A stretch of DNA of 64,000 nucleotides, taken from Doris montereyensis. Taxonomy: Eukaryota; Mollusca; Gastropoda; Nudibranchia; Dorididae. The stretch covers positions 123,501 through 187,500 of the forward strand of contig JAXRKP010000876.1 of assembly GCA_037039925.1 (NCBI GenBank). Direction: 5' to 3'. A program made the translations under genes and the position numbers. Positions 44,245 to 56,345 of the stretch are shown here, piece after piece; position 1 is the stretch's first letter; each line of letters begins with the position of its first letter. Under the pieces are notes generated by a model that was given only the letters and a program-made list of their open reading frames with translations, had not been told where the DNA came from and did not search any database.

Positions 44245-45960
44245 GTGTGTTAAATCTTTGAAATAAATAGATTCTCTCCCTTTGAATTCATGTCTTGGCT
44301 TAACTCGCTTGACCGTAACTGGGATATTATTAATATTATCAGCACCAGCTTAGGTTTTTGCTTTTAGTATGTATATGGGTAACTGTCAAAATACAGTCAT
44401 CCTATATTGTTGAAAAGTTTGTAGCATCCTTGGTTGCCATAGAAATGGCCGCCATCTTGGATTTCGACCCAATTTTCAAAATCTGTATCCTCGTTTAGTT
44501 AAGAATAAAATCACTCAAAACTTGTGCAGATCGACTTTTCCACTCAATATCTAAAGAGTGATGTCGTTTTAAAAAAATATTTTGGATAGTTTTAATATCG
44601 TGAATGTACAAAAACGGCATTTTTATTACAAAAAATAATAATTTCTTTAAAAATTTACAATATATAAAAAAAAACCAATGTCATTCTATTAACATTGATA
44701 AGAGGAACCCATGTGCCAAATATAGTACAAATCGTTTAGTAAATGGCAGAGGAGATAGAATTTTAGTGTGAAAAAACTACATTTCTAGAAAAATGCAAAT
44801 GAAAAAATCAAAAGAAAATAACACAAAAAAACCCCACTTCAGACGGATTTCCCTTGTTGTAGCAGCCCCTTTACTCTTTCAACAGTCTCTGGCATTGTTA
44901 CTTATGTAAATAGGATTATAAATCTAGGTTTAGATGTGCACTGTTGTGAAAACAGACGTGAAAAGGACCATTTTTTTTCTTCTCCTCTATATCCTATGCT
45001 TGTGCGCGTGTTTACATACACACTGACGCGTTAACGCGTCTTACATCACACAGCGATGGGCCAAAGCGACTAGCGGTGTCGGCAGAAGCCAGGTAACCTC
45101 GGTGTTGCCACATTTGGCGATTAGCCGCCAATATACTGGGTTTTTACTGCCATCTTCCCAGTCAGTGTTAGGGTAATTGTGACTGTTTTTACCTACTTGT
45201 AAAATATTTTGTAACAAAAAAATTATTCATCATATGGACATTTTGTTTTGTCATAAACTTGTAGATAAATGATTGTTCTACCCGAATATGCAAAGAACAG
45301 AAAATCAACCTTTTGGTCCCGAACTCGCAGCCCTTAAGAGTACAACGTTGTGAGCAAAAACCCCACCTGGACCAGCCATATGTTTTGTACCAGTGTCGAC
45401 GTCATTACGAGCTCACAGCACTAGAGTTTCACTAGAATGCTCCAAATTAGAACTAGAGAGATTTCTAGCTAATGTAGGCTAGCTGAGATCACTGCCATAG
45501 TGGACAGGGTTACTTCAAAGAAACAAACAAACAAAACCTGTAGGCTAGGGAGATTACAACTCTTCAATCAGGCTTGCTCAGTGGAAATGTGGATGACGTT
45601 TACTACTTGGTAAAGGAATAGCGCTTGAGACGTTTTACCGGAAACAGTTGACCTACTTGTTTCATAATGAGCTTTAAAGCATAAAAGCCATATTTTGTCA
45701 CTGTTTTTGTTTACTTCTGTAGAAAATATCTATTTTAGCGAAAAAATGAAAGTGCCAATATAATATTGCAGCATTATTTATGCAGTATAATTTTTCTAGG
45801 TAGTATAGTTTCTCTGCATATGACATGTTGGATTTTTTCAATGAAGCTGAATTAATGATAGAAAAGATTAAAAAGAACTTTTATTCGTGATGCTGCCAAC
45901 CCATATGGGTGCAAGTCTTGACGATTTCTTTGAGAAATGTCATTTCTCTATAATAAAGTA
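44245..45960 (+). other. Gene B intron, no gene seen
   Basis: Unique AT-rich DNA with a perfect 16-bp palindrome GACGCGTTAACGCGTC at 45025-45040, in a locally CpG-rich patch. A hairpin-repeat fragment lies at 45480-45530. Confidence 0.45.
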
Positions 45961-45961
45961 A

Positions 45962-46152
45962 AATTTCTTCAAGGCTATTACGGCCGATAGAGCTGGAGCT
46001 AATCCCAGTTTCTACAGTGTGAAGTGGAGCAGGTAATAATAATCACCTCCTTGACAGGATGCTGGTCTGACACAGGTTTCTACTCTCAAGCTAGTGCTTG
46101 TACCCATTTGCATCTGGGTTGAGAGGGGAGAATGCGTGTTAAATGTCTTTAC
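45962..46152 (-). mobile_element. SINE family 1, minus strand, truncated at its tRNA-like head
   Basis: The 3' body is present (GAGCTGGAGCTAATCCCAGT) but the sequence passes into the 66-bp array at CTTTACCAAG, so the head is lost. Confidence 0.7.
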
Positions 46153-46515
46153 CAAGTTTATCACATTAGACTTCATTCCACTGTGGCTCCTTTGGTGGAG
46201 TTGTCACTCGTTGTTGTTTACATTTATCACGTTTGACTTCATTCCACGGTGGCTCCTTTGGTGGAGTTGTCACTCGTTGTTGTTTAAATTTATCACGTTT
46301 GACTTCATTCCACTGTGGCTCCTTTTGGTGGAGTTGTCACTCATTGTTGTTTACATTTATCACGTTTGACTTCACTCTACGGTGGCTCCTTTGGTGGAGT
46401 TGTCACTCGTTGTTGTTTAAATTTATCCTGTTTGACTTCATTCCACTGTGGCTCCTTTGGTGGAGTTGTCACTCGTTGTTGTTTAAATTTATCACGTTTG
46501 ACTTCACTCTACTGT
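46150..46515. repeat. 66-bp minisatellite, about 6 copies
   Basis: The unit includes TTTATCACGTTTGACTTCAT and GGTGGAGTTGTCACTCGTTG. It is homologous to the 60-bp array at 57245-57700. Confidence 0.95.
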
Positions 46516-46528
46516 GGTTGGTTTTTTC

Positions 46529-46860
46529 CATGCTCGTATATAGAAAGATGTTATTCTGCTACATTGGCATTGAATTTTATTTTATTTTATTTTATGTTAT
46601 TTTATTTTATTTTATTTTATTTTATTTTATTTTATTGTTAGTGTCTTTTTTTTTCTTCCTTTGTTAAAAACTGCTATTCTTTTCCATGCTCGTATAAAGA
46701 AAGATGTTATTCTGCTACATTGGCATTGAATTTTATTTTATTTTATTTTATTTTATTTTATTTTATGTTATTTTATTTTATTTTATTTTATTTTATTGTT
46801 GGTGTTTTTTTTTCTTTTCCTTTGTTAAAGACTGCTATTCTTTTCCTTTTTTGAAAAACT
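46529..46860. repeat. Tandem duplication of about 160 bp with (TTTTA)n
   Basis: CCATGCTCGTATATAGAAAG with its TTTTA run and CTGCTATTCTTTTCC tail occurs twice (46529 and 46683). The second copy has the longer TTTTA run. Confidence 0.9.
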
Positions 46861-46883
46861 GCTATTCTTTGTCTCATTTACAG

Positions 46884-46988
46884 TTACTGGAGACAGAATG
46901 TGTCTCCAAGTTCCACGTTGTTCCAAAGATGGACCATCTTGCCTTCAGAGCCAATCTTCACGTCCTCAACGTCTACCGTTTTGAACAC
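46884..46988 (+). CDS. Gene B exon: N-terminal half of first dsRBM-like module
   Basis: The acceptor is catttacag and the donor CAC/gtaact; 35 codons. It encodes CVSKFHVVPKMDHLAFRANL then HVLNVYRFEH. The following exon supplies the strand and helix of the module. Confidence 0.65.
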
Positions 46989-47339
46989 GTAACTTAACTG
47001 CTTCTCCGTGTCATCATCTCTAAGAGTTATATTGTCGTCACTACATATTATAATAAAAAAAACAACTCATTTTGAGGGGGGGGGGGGGTATGTGTGACAA
47101 GAACTCTGAAGTTCTCAGCTGGAAAGAGAATCTAGAGGTGGGAAAAAAATGCGAGTGAAATTTGTGATAAAAGCAAAACCGAATCTGGTTGCAATTTTTT
47201 GGTTTGTTTGTTTGTGAGGCTGGAAACTAGACGACTGTTAACCTGATGGTGAAAACTAACTCCAAACTGGTCAAAGGTGCAGTTAGGGGAATTGTCATTT
47301 TGCAACGACGACACCACTGTGTTGTTGCTTTTTGTTATC

Positions 47340-47515
47340 CAGTAGTTGCTGGATATGCGCACACCCCTTGGGGCACAGGGAAAAGCGTGCTTTTATGCAT
47401 ACCGTGTGTTTATGAGAACGCTTTTATTATACAGTAAATATTTGGTGAGCAGGTGTAGGCGTGTATTTATGCAAAGTGTTCTTTTCTGAAGTGTGCTTTT
47501 ATCCATTGGCTATTG
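47340..47515. mobile_element. Short inverted-repeat element, unexpanded copy
   Basis: The ends CAGTAGTTGCTGGATA and (reverse complement of the right end) CAATAGCCAATGGATA are inverted, and TA follows the right end. The element is 176 bp and contains TGAAGTGTGCTTTTAT near one end. It is the same element as 54670-55384, in opposite orientation. Confidence 0.65.
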
Positions 47516-47694
47516 TATATAGAAATCCAAATAGCAGACTCAGAGAGAGAGAGAGGGGGCCCTATTGTGGTGAAAATTCCATTGATGCCATTCTCTAAAC
47601 CACCGTTGTACTTTGCCACAAAGGTCAGCGATTGACAAAACTTTTTTGTTGTTGTTTTACTTTAAACAGGGACTAATTCAAGTTGAATTAATAA

Positions 47695-48025
47695 ATAAAT
47701 AATCCAGAGGCAAGGTGTCAGCCTGTCAACCCAAAAGTCATGGGTGTTTAAAACCCCGCTAACAGTCGAAAAAATTTTCTTGAGTTTTTTTTATAGTAAA
47801 ATTTACCCCTTTGGTCCATGTAGGTGGATTGACACCTAGTCCCATTGGAGACGGACGATAAAAAAGAGGTCCCGTGTACAGATCACAAAACTGTGCACGT
47901 TAAAGATCCTTTGGCTGTTTACAGGGCAGTTCGGCAAAAAAAAATTAAAAACCCTGCCGAAAACCCTGAGATCACCTTAGTTGTGGATGTGGGTAAATCG
48001 ACTCAAATCAAAATCAAATAATAAA
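47695..48025 (+). mobile_element. SINE family 2, nearly full length
   Basis: The tRNA-like head (AGAGGCAAGGTGTCAGCCTG, AAGTCATGGG) is followed by a body with GCACGTTAAAGATCCTTTGG and a tail ATCACCTTAGTTGTGGATGT then AAATCAAAATC. Other pieces occur at 8865, 31405, 40738, 49875 (minus), 53710 (minus) and 54066 (minus). Confidence 0.75.
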
Positions 48026-48215
48026 AAAATTTTCATGATTTTTTTTTTCTGATTTCTTAATTCACACTGAAATCAGTGCATGAAATCAGTGCATGAATGA
48101 TGGATGAATGTCAAGTAATCAAACAAAGGCCTTTACATTTACACTTTTATTTGGGCTGGGCCTTCAGTTCTTTTTTTTTCTAACCATGACCTTTCTTTGT
48201 TGTGTCTGTCATCAG

Positions 48216-48393
48216 GTTCCCTTGTCTAGAGATGGAGCAAAACGCCATTGTTCTGTGAAATCTACTTTGAGAATGAGTACGTAATTCAGGGGGAGACAAC
48301 CAGTAAACTTGAAGATGCCGTGCATATTGCTTACGTGCGTTTGATGGACAGACTGCTCACGGAACCTGTTGACTCCATGACTTCTTGCTCAAG
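48216..48393 (+). CDS. Gene B exon: first dsRBM-like module, 1-nt deletion
   Basis: The acceptor is gtcatcag and the donor CAAG/gtcagt. It encodes VPLSRDGA, then after a frame change TPLFCEIYFENEYVIQGETT, then AVHIAYVRLMDRLLTEPVDS. The length is 178 nt against 179 in gene A (546-724). The missing base lies in or near the A run at 48239-48242; one more A restores the frame and the alignment. Confidence 0.65.
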
Positions 48394-48404
48394 GTCAGTT
48401 TTGG

Positions 48405-48840
48405 CTTGTGATGGGATCGTTTTGTGTTGTCAGATATGTTTGGTGTTGTCAGATATCGTTTTGTGTTGTCAGATATCGTTTTGTGTTGTCAGATATCTGT
48501 TGTCAGATTCGTTTTGTGTTGTCAGATATGTTTGGTGTTGTCAGATATTGTTTGGTGTTGTCAGATATTGTTTTATGTTTTGTCAGATAGTGTTTTGTTG
48601 TTGTCAGATATGGTTTGATATGTTTGGTGTTGTAAGATATTGTTTCGATGTCAGATAGTGTTTTGTTTGTCAGATATGGTTTGGTGTTGTAAGATTTTTT
48701 TTTTCAGATATGGTTTCGTGTTGCCAAATATGGTTTCATGGTGTCAGATATCATTTGGTGTTGTTAGATATCATTTGGTGTTGTGAGATATCATTTTGTG
48801 TTGTCAGATATCGTTTTGTGTTATCAGATATCGTTAAGGC
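48405..48840. repeat. 19-20-bp minisatellite, about 20 copies
   Basis: The unit is TTTGTGTTGTCAGATATCG with variants. It starts about 12 bp after the exon donor. Confidence 0.95.
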
Positions 48841-49989
48841 TCTGTGAGACATTTCATGGATTAACTCAAGGACAGCGCTGGCCTTACATTTAGGTGTGTT
48901 ACTGTTGGGCCTGGGAAGTGCACCAGTCATAAATTTAGTGCCAACCTGATTGGTACGAGAAGAGGGCAGGCCTTATAGTTAGGGCCAGTAATCTAGGCTC
49001 CTATAATGGCAATTTCCACTTTCTTGTAATAGTTTATGATACAATTTGACCTTTAGTACATAGTTTAACAACAGCCAATGAGATTACAACTTGTTTTAAG
49101 CCCCAGATTTTCGGATGGCTTGGCTACTGTTCGTCAAAGTGGTGATTTCCCATTCGATAACTAACCTTTGTGCAAGCCTGACTTGGTTACACAGCTAAGC
49201 TATCACTGCTGTTTTTGAGTCTTTGGTTTAAGTTTTTTTGTTGCCATAACATTTCAATTTGAATTCCTTTTTCTGTCAACTTTCACAGAATATATATGCT
49301 TTATAGTAGGTCTCTTTTCATCTGTAAATGTGACATCATTGTTCAAACTAAGTCTAAATCCTAGCTTCACCCTTTGCACACATTCGTTTTTTCATGCAAA
49401 TGGCTGGGGTAACCCCTCACTGTAAGAAGGTCACTTCCGGTAACACAACGAGCGTTTCTTGGATTAACGTAGAGAAAGATTGAATCACGATACAGTGCTA
49501 GGTAAAAGGCCCAAAAGACAAACTTCTGAAAAAGTGGGCGGAAGATATAGAGCAAAGGAACTTGACCTTCACAGAAGGAAACAGAAAATGTCAGGAAAAA
49601 ATCAACATCAAATCAAGTCTGGCAATGTTGGAAGGTCAAAAGTATGTCAGAATTTTTTCATCCTAGCTCTCAAAGGTTGGAAATTGATTTATAGTGAAGG
49701 AAAAAGTGTAGCACATGGGGCTTTGATCAAACGAAAAAAAGAATCCAAAGCAGCTTAAATGTTTATAATCTGAAGGGAAACGCGGAAGAAATTTTTGCCA
49801 TCGCATTTCAGTGATGTATGCTAGAAAGCCGTTCATCTATGGTTTTTGAATGGGTACACTTTTGTTTGAATGGGTTCCGTTTAAAGAACCCACTGACCTT
49901 TGGTTAAGACGCTGACCCCTGAACCACTGAGTCCCCATAGTTAAAGGGGTTGAACATTGCTAGAATCTGGGCTGTTTCTGCTATCGACT
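48841..49989 (+). other. Gene B intron, with an unassigned basic open frame at 49480-49758
   Basis: The frame at 49480-49758 encodes a lysine-rich 90-residue peptide (KRPKRQTSEKVGGRYRAKEL) without ATG or clear splice sites. I do not recognise it; it may be a retroelement scrap. A minus-strand SINE family 2 head lies at 49875-49960. Confidence 0.25.
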
Positions 49990-51900
49990 ATATTTTGCTT
50001 CATTGAATGATGATCTCATCTCTAAATTTTATGATAATCTCTATCTCTAATCTTTTTATGATGATCTCTATCTCTAATATTTCTATGATCTCTATCTCTA
50101 ATCTTTCTATGATGATCTCTATCTCTAATCTTTTATGATGATCTCTATCTCTAATCTTTTTATGATGATCTCTATCTCTAATCTTTTTATGAATCTTGTC
50201 TCTTATCTTTTATGATGATCTCTATCTCTAATCTTTTTATCTTTATGATGATCTTTATCTTTAATCTTTCTATGATGATCTCTATCTCTAATCTTTTTTG
50301 CTGATCTCTATCTCTAATCTTTTTATGATGATCTCTATCTCTAATCTTTCTATGATGATCTCTATCTCTAATCTTTCTATGATGATCTCTATCTCTAATC
50401 TTTTTATGATGATAATCTCTATCTCTAATCTTTTTATGATGATCTCTATCTCTAATCTTTTTATGATGATCTCTATCTCTAATCTTTTTTGATGATCTCT
50501 ATCTCTAATCTTTTTATGATGATCTCTATCTCTAATCTTTTTATGATGATCTCTATCTCTAATCTTTTTATGATGATCTCTATCTCTATCTCTAATCTTT
50601 TTATGGTGATAATCTTTTTATGAGGATATCTAATCTAATCTTTTTATGATAATCTTTCTATGATGATCTCTATCTCTAATCTTTTTATGATGATCTCTAT
50701 CTCTAATCTTTTTATGATGATCTCTAATCTTTTTCTGATGATCTCTATCTCTAATCTTTTTGATGAATAATCTATCTCTAATCTTTTTTATGATAATCTC
50801 TATCTCTAATCTTTTTATGATGATTTCTATCTAATCTTTTTATGGTGATCTCTATCTCTAATCTCTTATTTTTATGATAATCTCTATCTCTAATCTTTTT
50901 ATGGTGATCTCTATCTCTAATCTTTTTATGATGATCTCTATCTCTAATCTTTTTATGATAAATCTAATTTTTTTATGATGATCTCTATCTCTAATCTTTT
51001 TATGATGATCTCTATCTCTAATCTTTTTATGATAATCTCTATCTCTAATCTTTTTATGATGATCTCTATCTCTAATCTTTTTATGATGATCTCTATCTCT
51101 AATCTGATCTCTATCTCTAATCTTTTTATGATGATCTCTATCTCTAATCTTTTTATGATGATCTCTATCTCTAATCTTTTTTATGATGATCTCTATCTCT
51201 AATCTTTTTTATGATAATCTCTATCTCTAATCTTTTTATGATGATAATCTCTATCTCTAATCTTTTTATGATGATCTCTATCTCTAATCTTTTTATGATC
51301 TCTATCTCTAATCTTTTTTTGATCTCTATCTCTAATCTTTTTATGATGTTTGATCTCTATCTCTAATCTTTTTATTGATTTCTATCTCTAATCTTTTTAT
51401 GAGGATCTCTATCTCTAATCTTTTTATGATGATCTCTGATGATCTCTATCTCTAATCTTTCTATGATGATCTCTATCTCTAATCTTTCTATGATGATCTC
51501 TATCTCTAATCTTTTTATGATGATCTCTATTTCTAATCTTTTTATGATAATGTCTCTAATCTTTTTATGATCTCTATCTCTAATCTTTTTATGGTGATCT
51601 TAATCTTTTTATGATGGATAACCTCTATCTTAATATTTTTATGATGATTTCTATCTCTAATCTTTTTATGGCATCTCTATCTCTTATCTTTTTATGATGA
51701 ATCTTATCTTTCTATGATAATCTCTATCTCTAATCTTTTTATGATCTCTATCTCTTATCTTTCTATGATGATCTCTATCTCTAAAGTGATCTCTATCTCT
51801 AATCTTTTTGATTCGATCTCTAATCTTTCTATGATGATCTCTATCTCTAATCTTTTATGGTCATTCTATCTCTAATCTTTTTATGATGATTTCTATCTCT
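49990..51900. repeat. 27-bp minisatellite, about 65 copies
   Basis: The unit is ATCTCTATCTCTAATCTTTT plus TATGATG. This 1.9-kb array is the longest in the window. 27 is a multiple of 3, hence the ISISNLFMM reading frames, which I consider non-coding. Confidence 0.95.
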
Positions 51901-52450
51901 AATGAATTAATTGATTAATTAATCTTTTTATGATAATATCTCTAATCAATTCTATCTAATCTTTTTATGATGGTAATCTCTAGTAATGATGATTAATCTA
52001 ATTTATTGATAAATCAATCTTTTTATGAGTCATTGATTAACATCTCTAATCTTTCTTGATTAATCTAATTTTGATAATTCTATCTGATATAAAGCAATCT
52101 CTAGTCATTGATTAAATCTTTTAATTGATTAATTAATTTATTGATAATCTCAATTAGTCATTGATTAACTATAAATAATTAATTAATTTATTGATAAATC
52201 AATCAGTCATTGCATTAACTATTGTGAATTGATTAATTAATTTATTGATAAATCAATCAGTCATTGATTAACTAATTAATTAATTCATTAATTAATTTAT
52301 TGATAAATCAAGTCATTGATTAACTAAGTAATTCATTAATTAATTTATTGATAAATCAATTAGTCATTGATGAACTAAGTAATTGATTAATTAATTTATT
52401 GATAAATCAATCAGTCATTGCTTAACTAAATAATTGATGAATTAATTGAT
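51900..52450. repeat. About 42-bp AT-rich tandem repeat, grading from the 27-bp array
   Basis: The unit contains TTAATTTATTGATAAATCAA and AGTCATTGATTAACT. Between 51900 and 52100 units of both arrays are mixed. Confidence 0.85.
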
Positions 52451-52723
52451 TAATTAATTGACCAATAAGGACAACCAGTGAGACAAGGGGTATGTCAAAA
52501 GTTGTGAATAAGGACATGGAATAATATTGAAGCCCTGAAAGAACAAAGACAGGACAAATAACCTTACTGTGGGTTTTGTCAGATCCACACAATTATGTTG
52601 AGTACTTCATACAGACCCTTTGACAAGATCCTTCTCTGCCCATATTTGGGTACTCATTTATACCTGAGTCAAGTGAGTGACGCAGTGTGAAGTACTTTTC
52701 CTAAGATGATATTATTGTGATTG

Positions 52724-53160
<437 letters not shown>

Positions 53161-53347
53161 ATTGTTTAAATACAGCTTCTTGAGGTTCCGTTTTTTTGTG
53201 GTTACTCAGTAATATCGTAAAAAGTTATAAATAAATAACAGTAATTTTTATAATTTCACAGATCCGTTCATAAGAATTTCAAAATATTGTGCAAACACAT
53301 AATATTGTATGTTTACTCCCCCGTCCTCTCTGTACATCCATCCCTAG

Positions 53348-53546
53348 CAACCAACCAAGCCGAGATCAAAAAGACGATGAAATGTAGTCCAGATCTCTTA
53401 GTTCCTGTAAAAGATTTCGTTCTGCTGGAGTTTGAGGACACCGCGACCTCAGACGATGAAGCCTTTGACATGCTGACATTGTGCGCGACCCAGCACTGTA
53501 TGCTATTGGAGTGTGAACTGTGTCATAATGACGACAATACCTTCAG
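53348..53546 (+). CDS. Gene B exon: N-terminal half of second dsRBM-like module
   Basis: The acceptor is catccctag and the donor TTCAG/gttagt; 199 nt, phase 1 to 2, frame intact. It encodes IKKTMKCSPDLLVPVKDFVL, LEFEDTATSDDEAFDMLTL and QHCMLLECELCHNDDNTF. It is the intact counterpart of gene A exon 4244-4443 and shows where that exon is broken. Confidence 0.7.
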
Positions 53547-53709
53547 GTTAGTTTGACCAAGGCCTGGGAACCAATACGTAAAAAACGAAATGTCACGTGT
53601 TTGTTCTGTCTTTATTAGTGGAGTTGTCAGTCATTGTCATATTTCGCCTTTGCCATTAACTTAGGGTTTCTATAACACAAAATACAGTTAACACTCACAC
53701 ACACAAACT

Positions 53710-54205
53710 TTTCAAGGTTTTGTTTTGATTTTGTCTAGTTTGATTTACCCACATCCACGACTAAAGTGATCTCGGGGCTTGTTGGTAGGATTTTAAATTT
53801 TGTCCAGACTGTCTCGGAAACAGCCAAGGGATTTTTAACGTGCACAGAGTGTTGTGATACGCACACGGGACCTCCATTTCATCGTCCGTCTCCAATGCGA
53901 CTAGGAGTCGATCCATCTAACTGGACCGGGTGGAGGGAGTGGGTAGATTTTCTTCATTTTTTAATTCAAGAAATTTTTCAACTTGAACCCACCGCTTTTT
54001 GGGTTGAGAGGCCGAGACCTTGCCTGTGGACTACTGAGTCCCCGTACTTTTCAAGGTAAATACAGGCATACGGACTAGGTATCGATCCACCTACCTGAAC
54101 CAGGGGGGGGGGGGTAGATTGTAGAGAAAAAATGTTTTTAAATGTTCAACCCTGTTGGGGCTTGAATCAACGATCTTTGGGTTGAGAGGCCGACACCTTG
54201 CCCTG
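53710..54205 (-). mobile_element. SINE family 2, minus strand, one long and one partial copy
   Basis: 53735-54055 reads on the minus strand as GGACTCAGTAGTCCACAGGC, a GGTGGGTTCAAGTTG B-box-like block and GCACGTTAAAAATCCCTTGG. A second partial copy (54066-54205) repeats the head. The plus-strand open frame at 53766-54059 is a by-product of this SINE. Confidence 0.7.
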
Positions 54206-54471
54206 TTTCTGTTTCAAATTCTTCCCATAAATGTTGAAACTTGAAAACCGTTCCTCTTTTACTAATTGTGTGGCTTTCATAGTTTCAGAAATTATATCAA
54301 ACTAAATTTGCATCTATCGAAATGTATGAGACTGAACTTTATTGTGCTCAAAATTGTATAGTGATTGGTCGTGTTGTTGAGAAGATATTAACATATATAT
54401 ATATGGGTTTCATTTTTGTTTTTAGTACGTACTGTAGCTTCTTGTAATCCAACTCTTGCTTTCCTTTTCAG

Positions 54472-54595
54472 GTGTTGGATTTCCTTGCAAGGAAAATTGG
54501 TGGCAGCCAAGTCAGGTGCCAGCCAATCCGACGCTCAGAAGATTTGTGCTAAGGCTGCCGTGAAGAAGCTGGCAAAGTCTCACGACGTTATATCT
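54472..54595 (+). CDS. Gene B exon: C-terminal half of second dsRBM-like module
   Basis: The acceptor is ccttttcag and the donor TCT/gtaagt; 124 nt, phase 2 to 0. It encodes CWISLQGKLVAAKSGASQSD then AQKICAKAAVKKLAKSHDVI. The G-x-G-like turn, S-x-x-D-A-Q/K and A-K-A-A-V-K-K-L helix fit the dsRBM consensus well, the best domain evidence for the two genes. Confidence 0.75.
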
Positions 54596-54669
54596 GTAAG
54601 TTCTAATCTACGTGGGAAATGGAATTCAGAGTTGGTCGTTGTTTGTACGTTAAAAGGCCAGTAAGAGTG

Positions 54670-55384
54670 CAGTAGTTGCTGGATAAAAGCACATTTCATA
54701 GAAGCACAATTCATAAAAGCACAATTCATAAAAGCACACTTCATAGAGGCACACTTCATAAAAACACACTTCATAAAAGCACAATTCATAAAAGCACACT
54801 TCATAAAAGCACACTTCATAGAAGCACAATTCATAAAAGCACAATTCATAAAAGCACACTTCATAAAAGCACAATTCATAAAAGCACACTTCATAAAAAC
54901 ACACTTCATAGAAGCACACTTCATAAAAGCCTACTTCATAAAAGCACAATTCATAAAAGCACACTTCATAAAAAACACACTTCATAAAAGCACAATTCAT
55001 AAAAACACACTTCATAAAAACACACTTCATAAAAGCACAATTCATAAAAGCACACTTCATAAAGGCACACTTCATAAAAACACACTTCATAAAAGCACAA
55101 TTCATAAAAGCACCTTCATAAAGGCACACTTCATAAAAGCACACTTCATAAAAACACACTTCATAGAAGCACACTTCATAAAAGCACACTTCATAAAAAC
55201 ACTCTTCATAGAAGCACACTTCATAAATGCACACTTCATAAAAGCACACTCTGCATAATCACACGCCTACATCTACTGACCAAATTTTTACTATATGATA
55301 AACGTGTTCTCATCAACACACGGTATGCATGAGAGCACACTTTTTCCTGCACCCAAAGGGCATGCGTTTATCCAGCGACTACTG
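54670..55384. mobile_element. Inverted-repeat element inflated by an internal 15-bp array
   Basis: The ends are CAGTAGTTGCTGGATAAAAG (left) and CAGTAGTCGCTGGATAAACG (right, reverse complement); TA follows the right end. Between 54690 and 55250 about 37 copies of CATAAAAGCACACTT (variants CACAATT, CATAGAAG, AAAACAC) fill one side. Outside the array the sequence matches the 176-bp element at 47340-47515 reversed. The CAGT terminus and TA suggest a pogo-like MITE. Confidence 0.75.
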
Positions 55385-55429
55385 TAACCATAGTTTTTGC
55401 ATGTAGGTTTTACAGGGAAGGCAATATGA

Positions 55430-55965
55430 CAATAATGACATCATCAGCCAGATGAAATTTGTGTATCAGATTCTCACGGTTCCAGGAAAATTGAGGCCAT
55501 TGTTACTGACCAAAATCACCCATCAACACCTAAAAAAAAAATGCTTCTAAAGACCCATTTATTTTTTGTACCATGAAAGATCATTTTTGCCATCATCTGT
55601 AGAATTATCATCACTACCATCACCAGTTTCATTATCATCACCGCTCTTTTGAATATCATTCATTGCAATATTTACGGTTACATGTATTAGAAAAAACGTT
55701 AATTTTTTTTATGTTATGTTATATATGTTTTAGTCTCGAAATGCTTAAATGTGTAAACTGTTTGCGTGTGAAGAATAATCTACTATATAGTAAAAATGTG
55801 TTGTATTTCATATTATTGTATTGAAGGTTTTGTAACACCCAAACAATGTGCCACTTTTTTGGATAATCTTATCTTATCTTATCTTATCTTATCTTATTAT
55901 CTTATCTTATCTTATCTTATCTTATCTTATCTTATCTTATCTTATCTTATCTTATCTTATTATAA
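55430..55965 (+). mobile_element. Probable LINE 3' end with (CTTAT)n tail
   Basis: A short frame ends MLLKTHLFFVP then a stop, like the L-K-T-H-L-F end of CR1/L2-type polymerases. An AT-rich 3' UTR ends in GGATAATCTTATCTTATC repeats (55865-55965). Confidence 0.5.
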
Positions 55966-55969
55966 ATTA

Positions 55970-56050
55970 TGAGGCGTTGTGGCAAAACGGTAGCGTTGTG
56001 AGTTTGTAACCATGACGACACTGGTTCAAAACCCCTGCCTGGCCCAGGTG
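55970..56050 (+). mobile_element. tRNA-like head of another SINE
   Basis: It has GTTGTGGCAAAACGGTAGCG (A-box-like) and TGGTTCAAAACCCC (B-box-like), about 45 nt apart. There is no acceptor-stem pairing, so it is not a tRNA gene. Confidence 0.35.
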
Positions 56051-56345
56051 GATTATTTTTTCACAATGTTTCTTACCCGTGACTTGTAATTACAGAAAAA
56101 TTTCTTTGCTAGGTAGAGTTTTCCTTCACCTAAGCCACCATTTTCACAGGTTTTATAATTAAGGAGTTTGAATAGTGCCCCAATACTCATATCTGAATGC
56201 TTCCATTATCTCTGAGGGAAGGCACTATAATCAGCCAGAATAACGTTACAGAAAGGAAATTGTTTGTCCATTTCAATAATCATTTGAAATACTGTATTGG
56301 TCCTAATAAACGCTTTTATGTCTTAATAAACCCCCCATCCCCCAT

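Noticed and set aside
49480..49758. Independent small basic-protein gene
   Set aside because: No ATG, promoter, splice or homology signal visible; kept only as an unassigned frame.
53766..54059. 97-codon plus-strand frame
   Set aside because: Lies wholly inside a minus-strand SINE family 2 copy.
55970..56050. tRNA gene
   Set aside because: A- and B-box-like words are present but I could not pair an acceptor stem or find an anticodon arm; SINE head is more likely.
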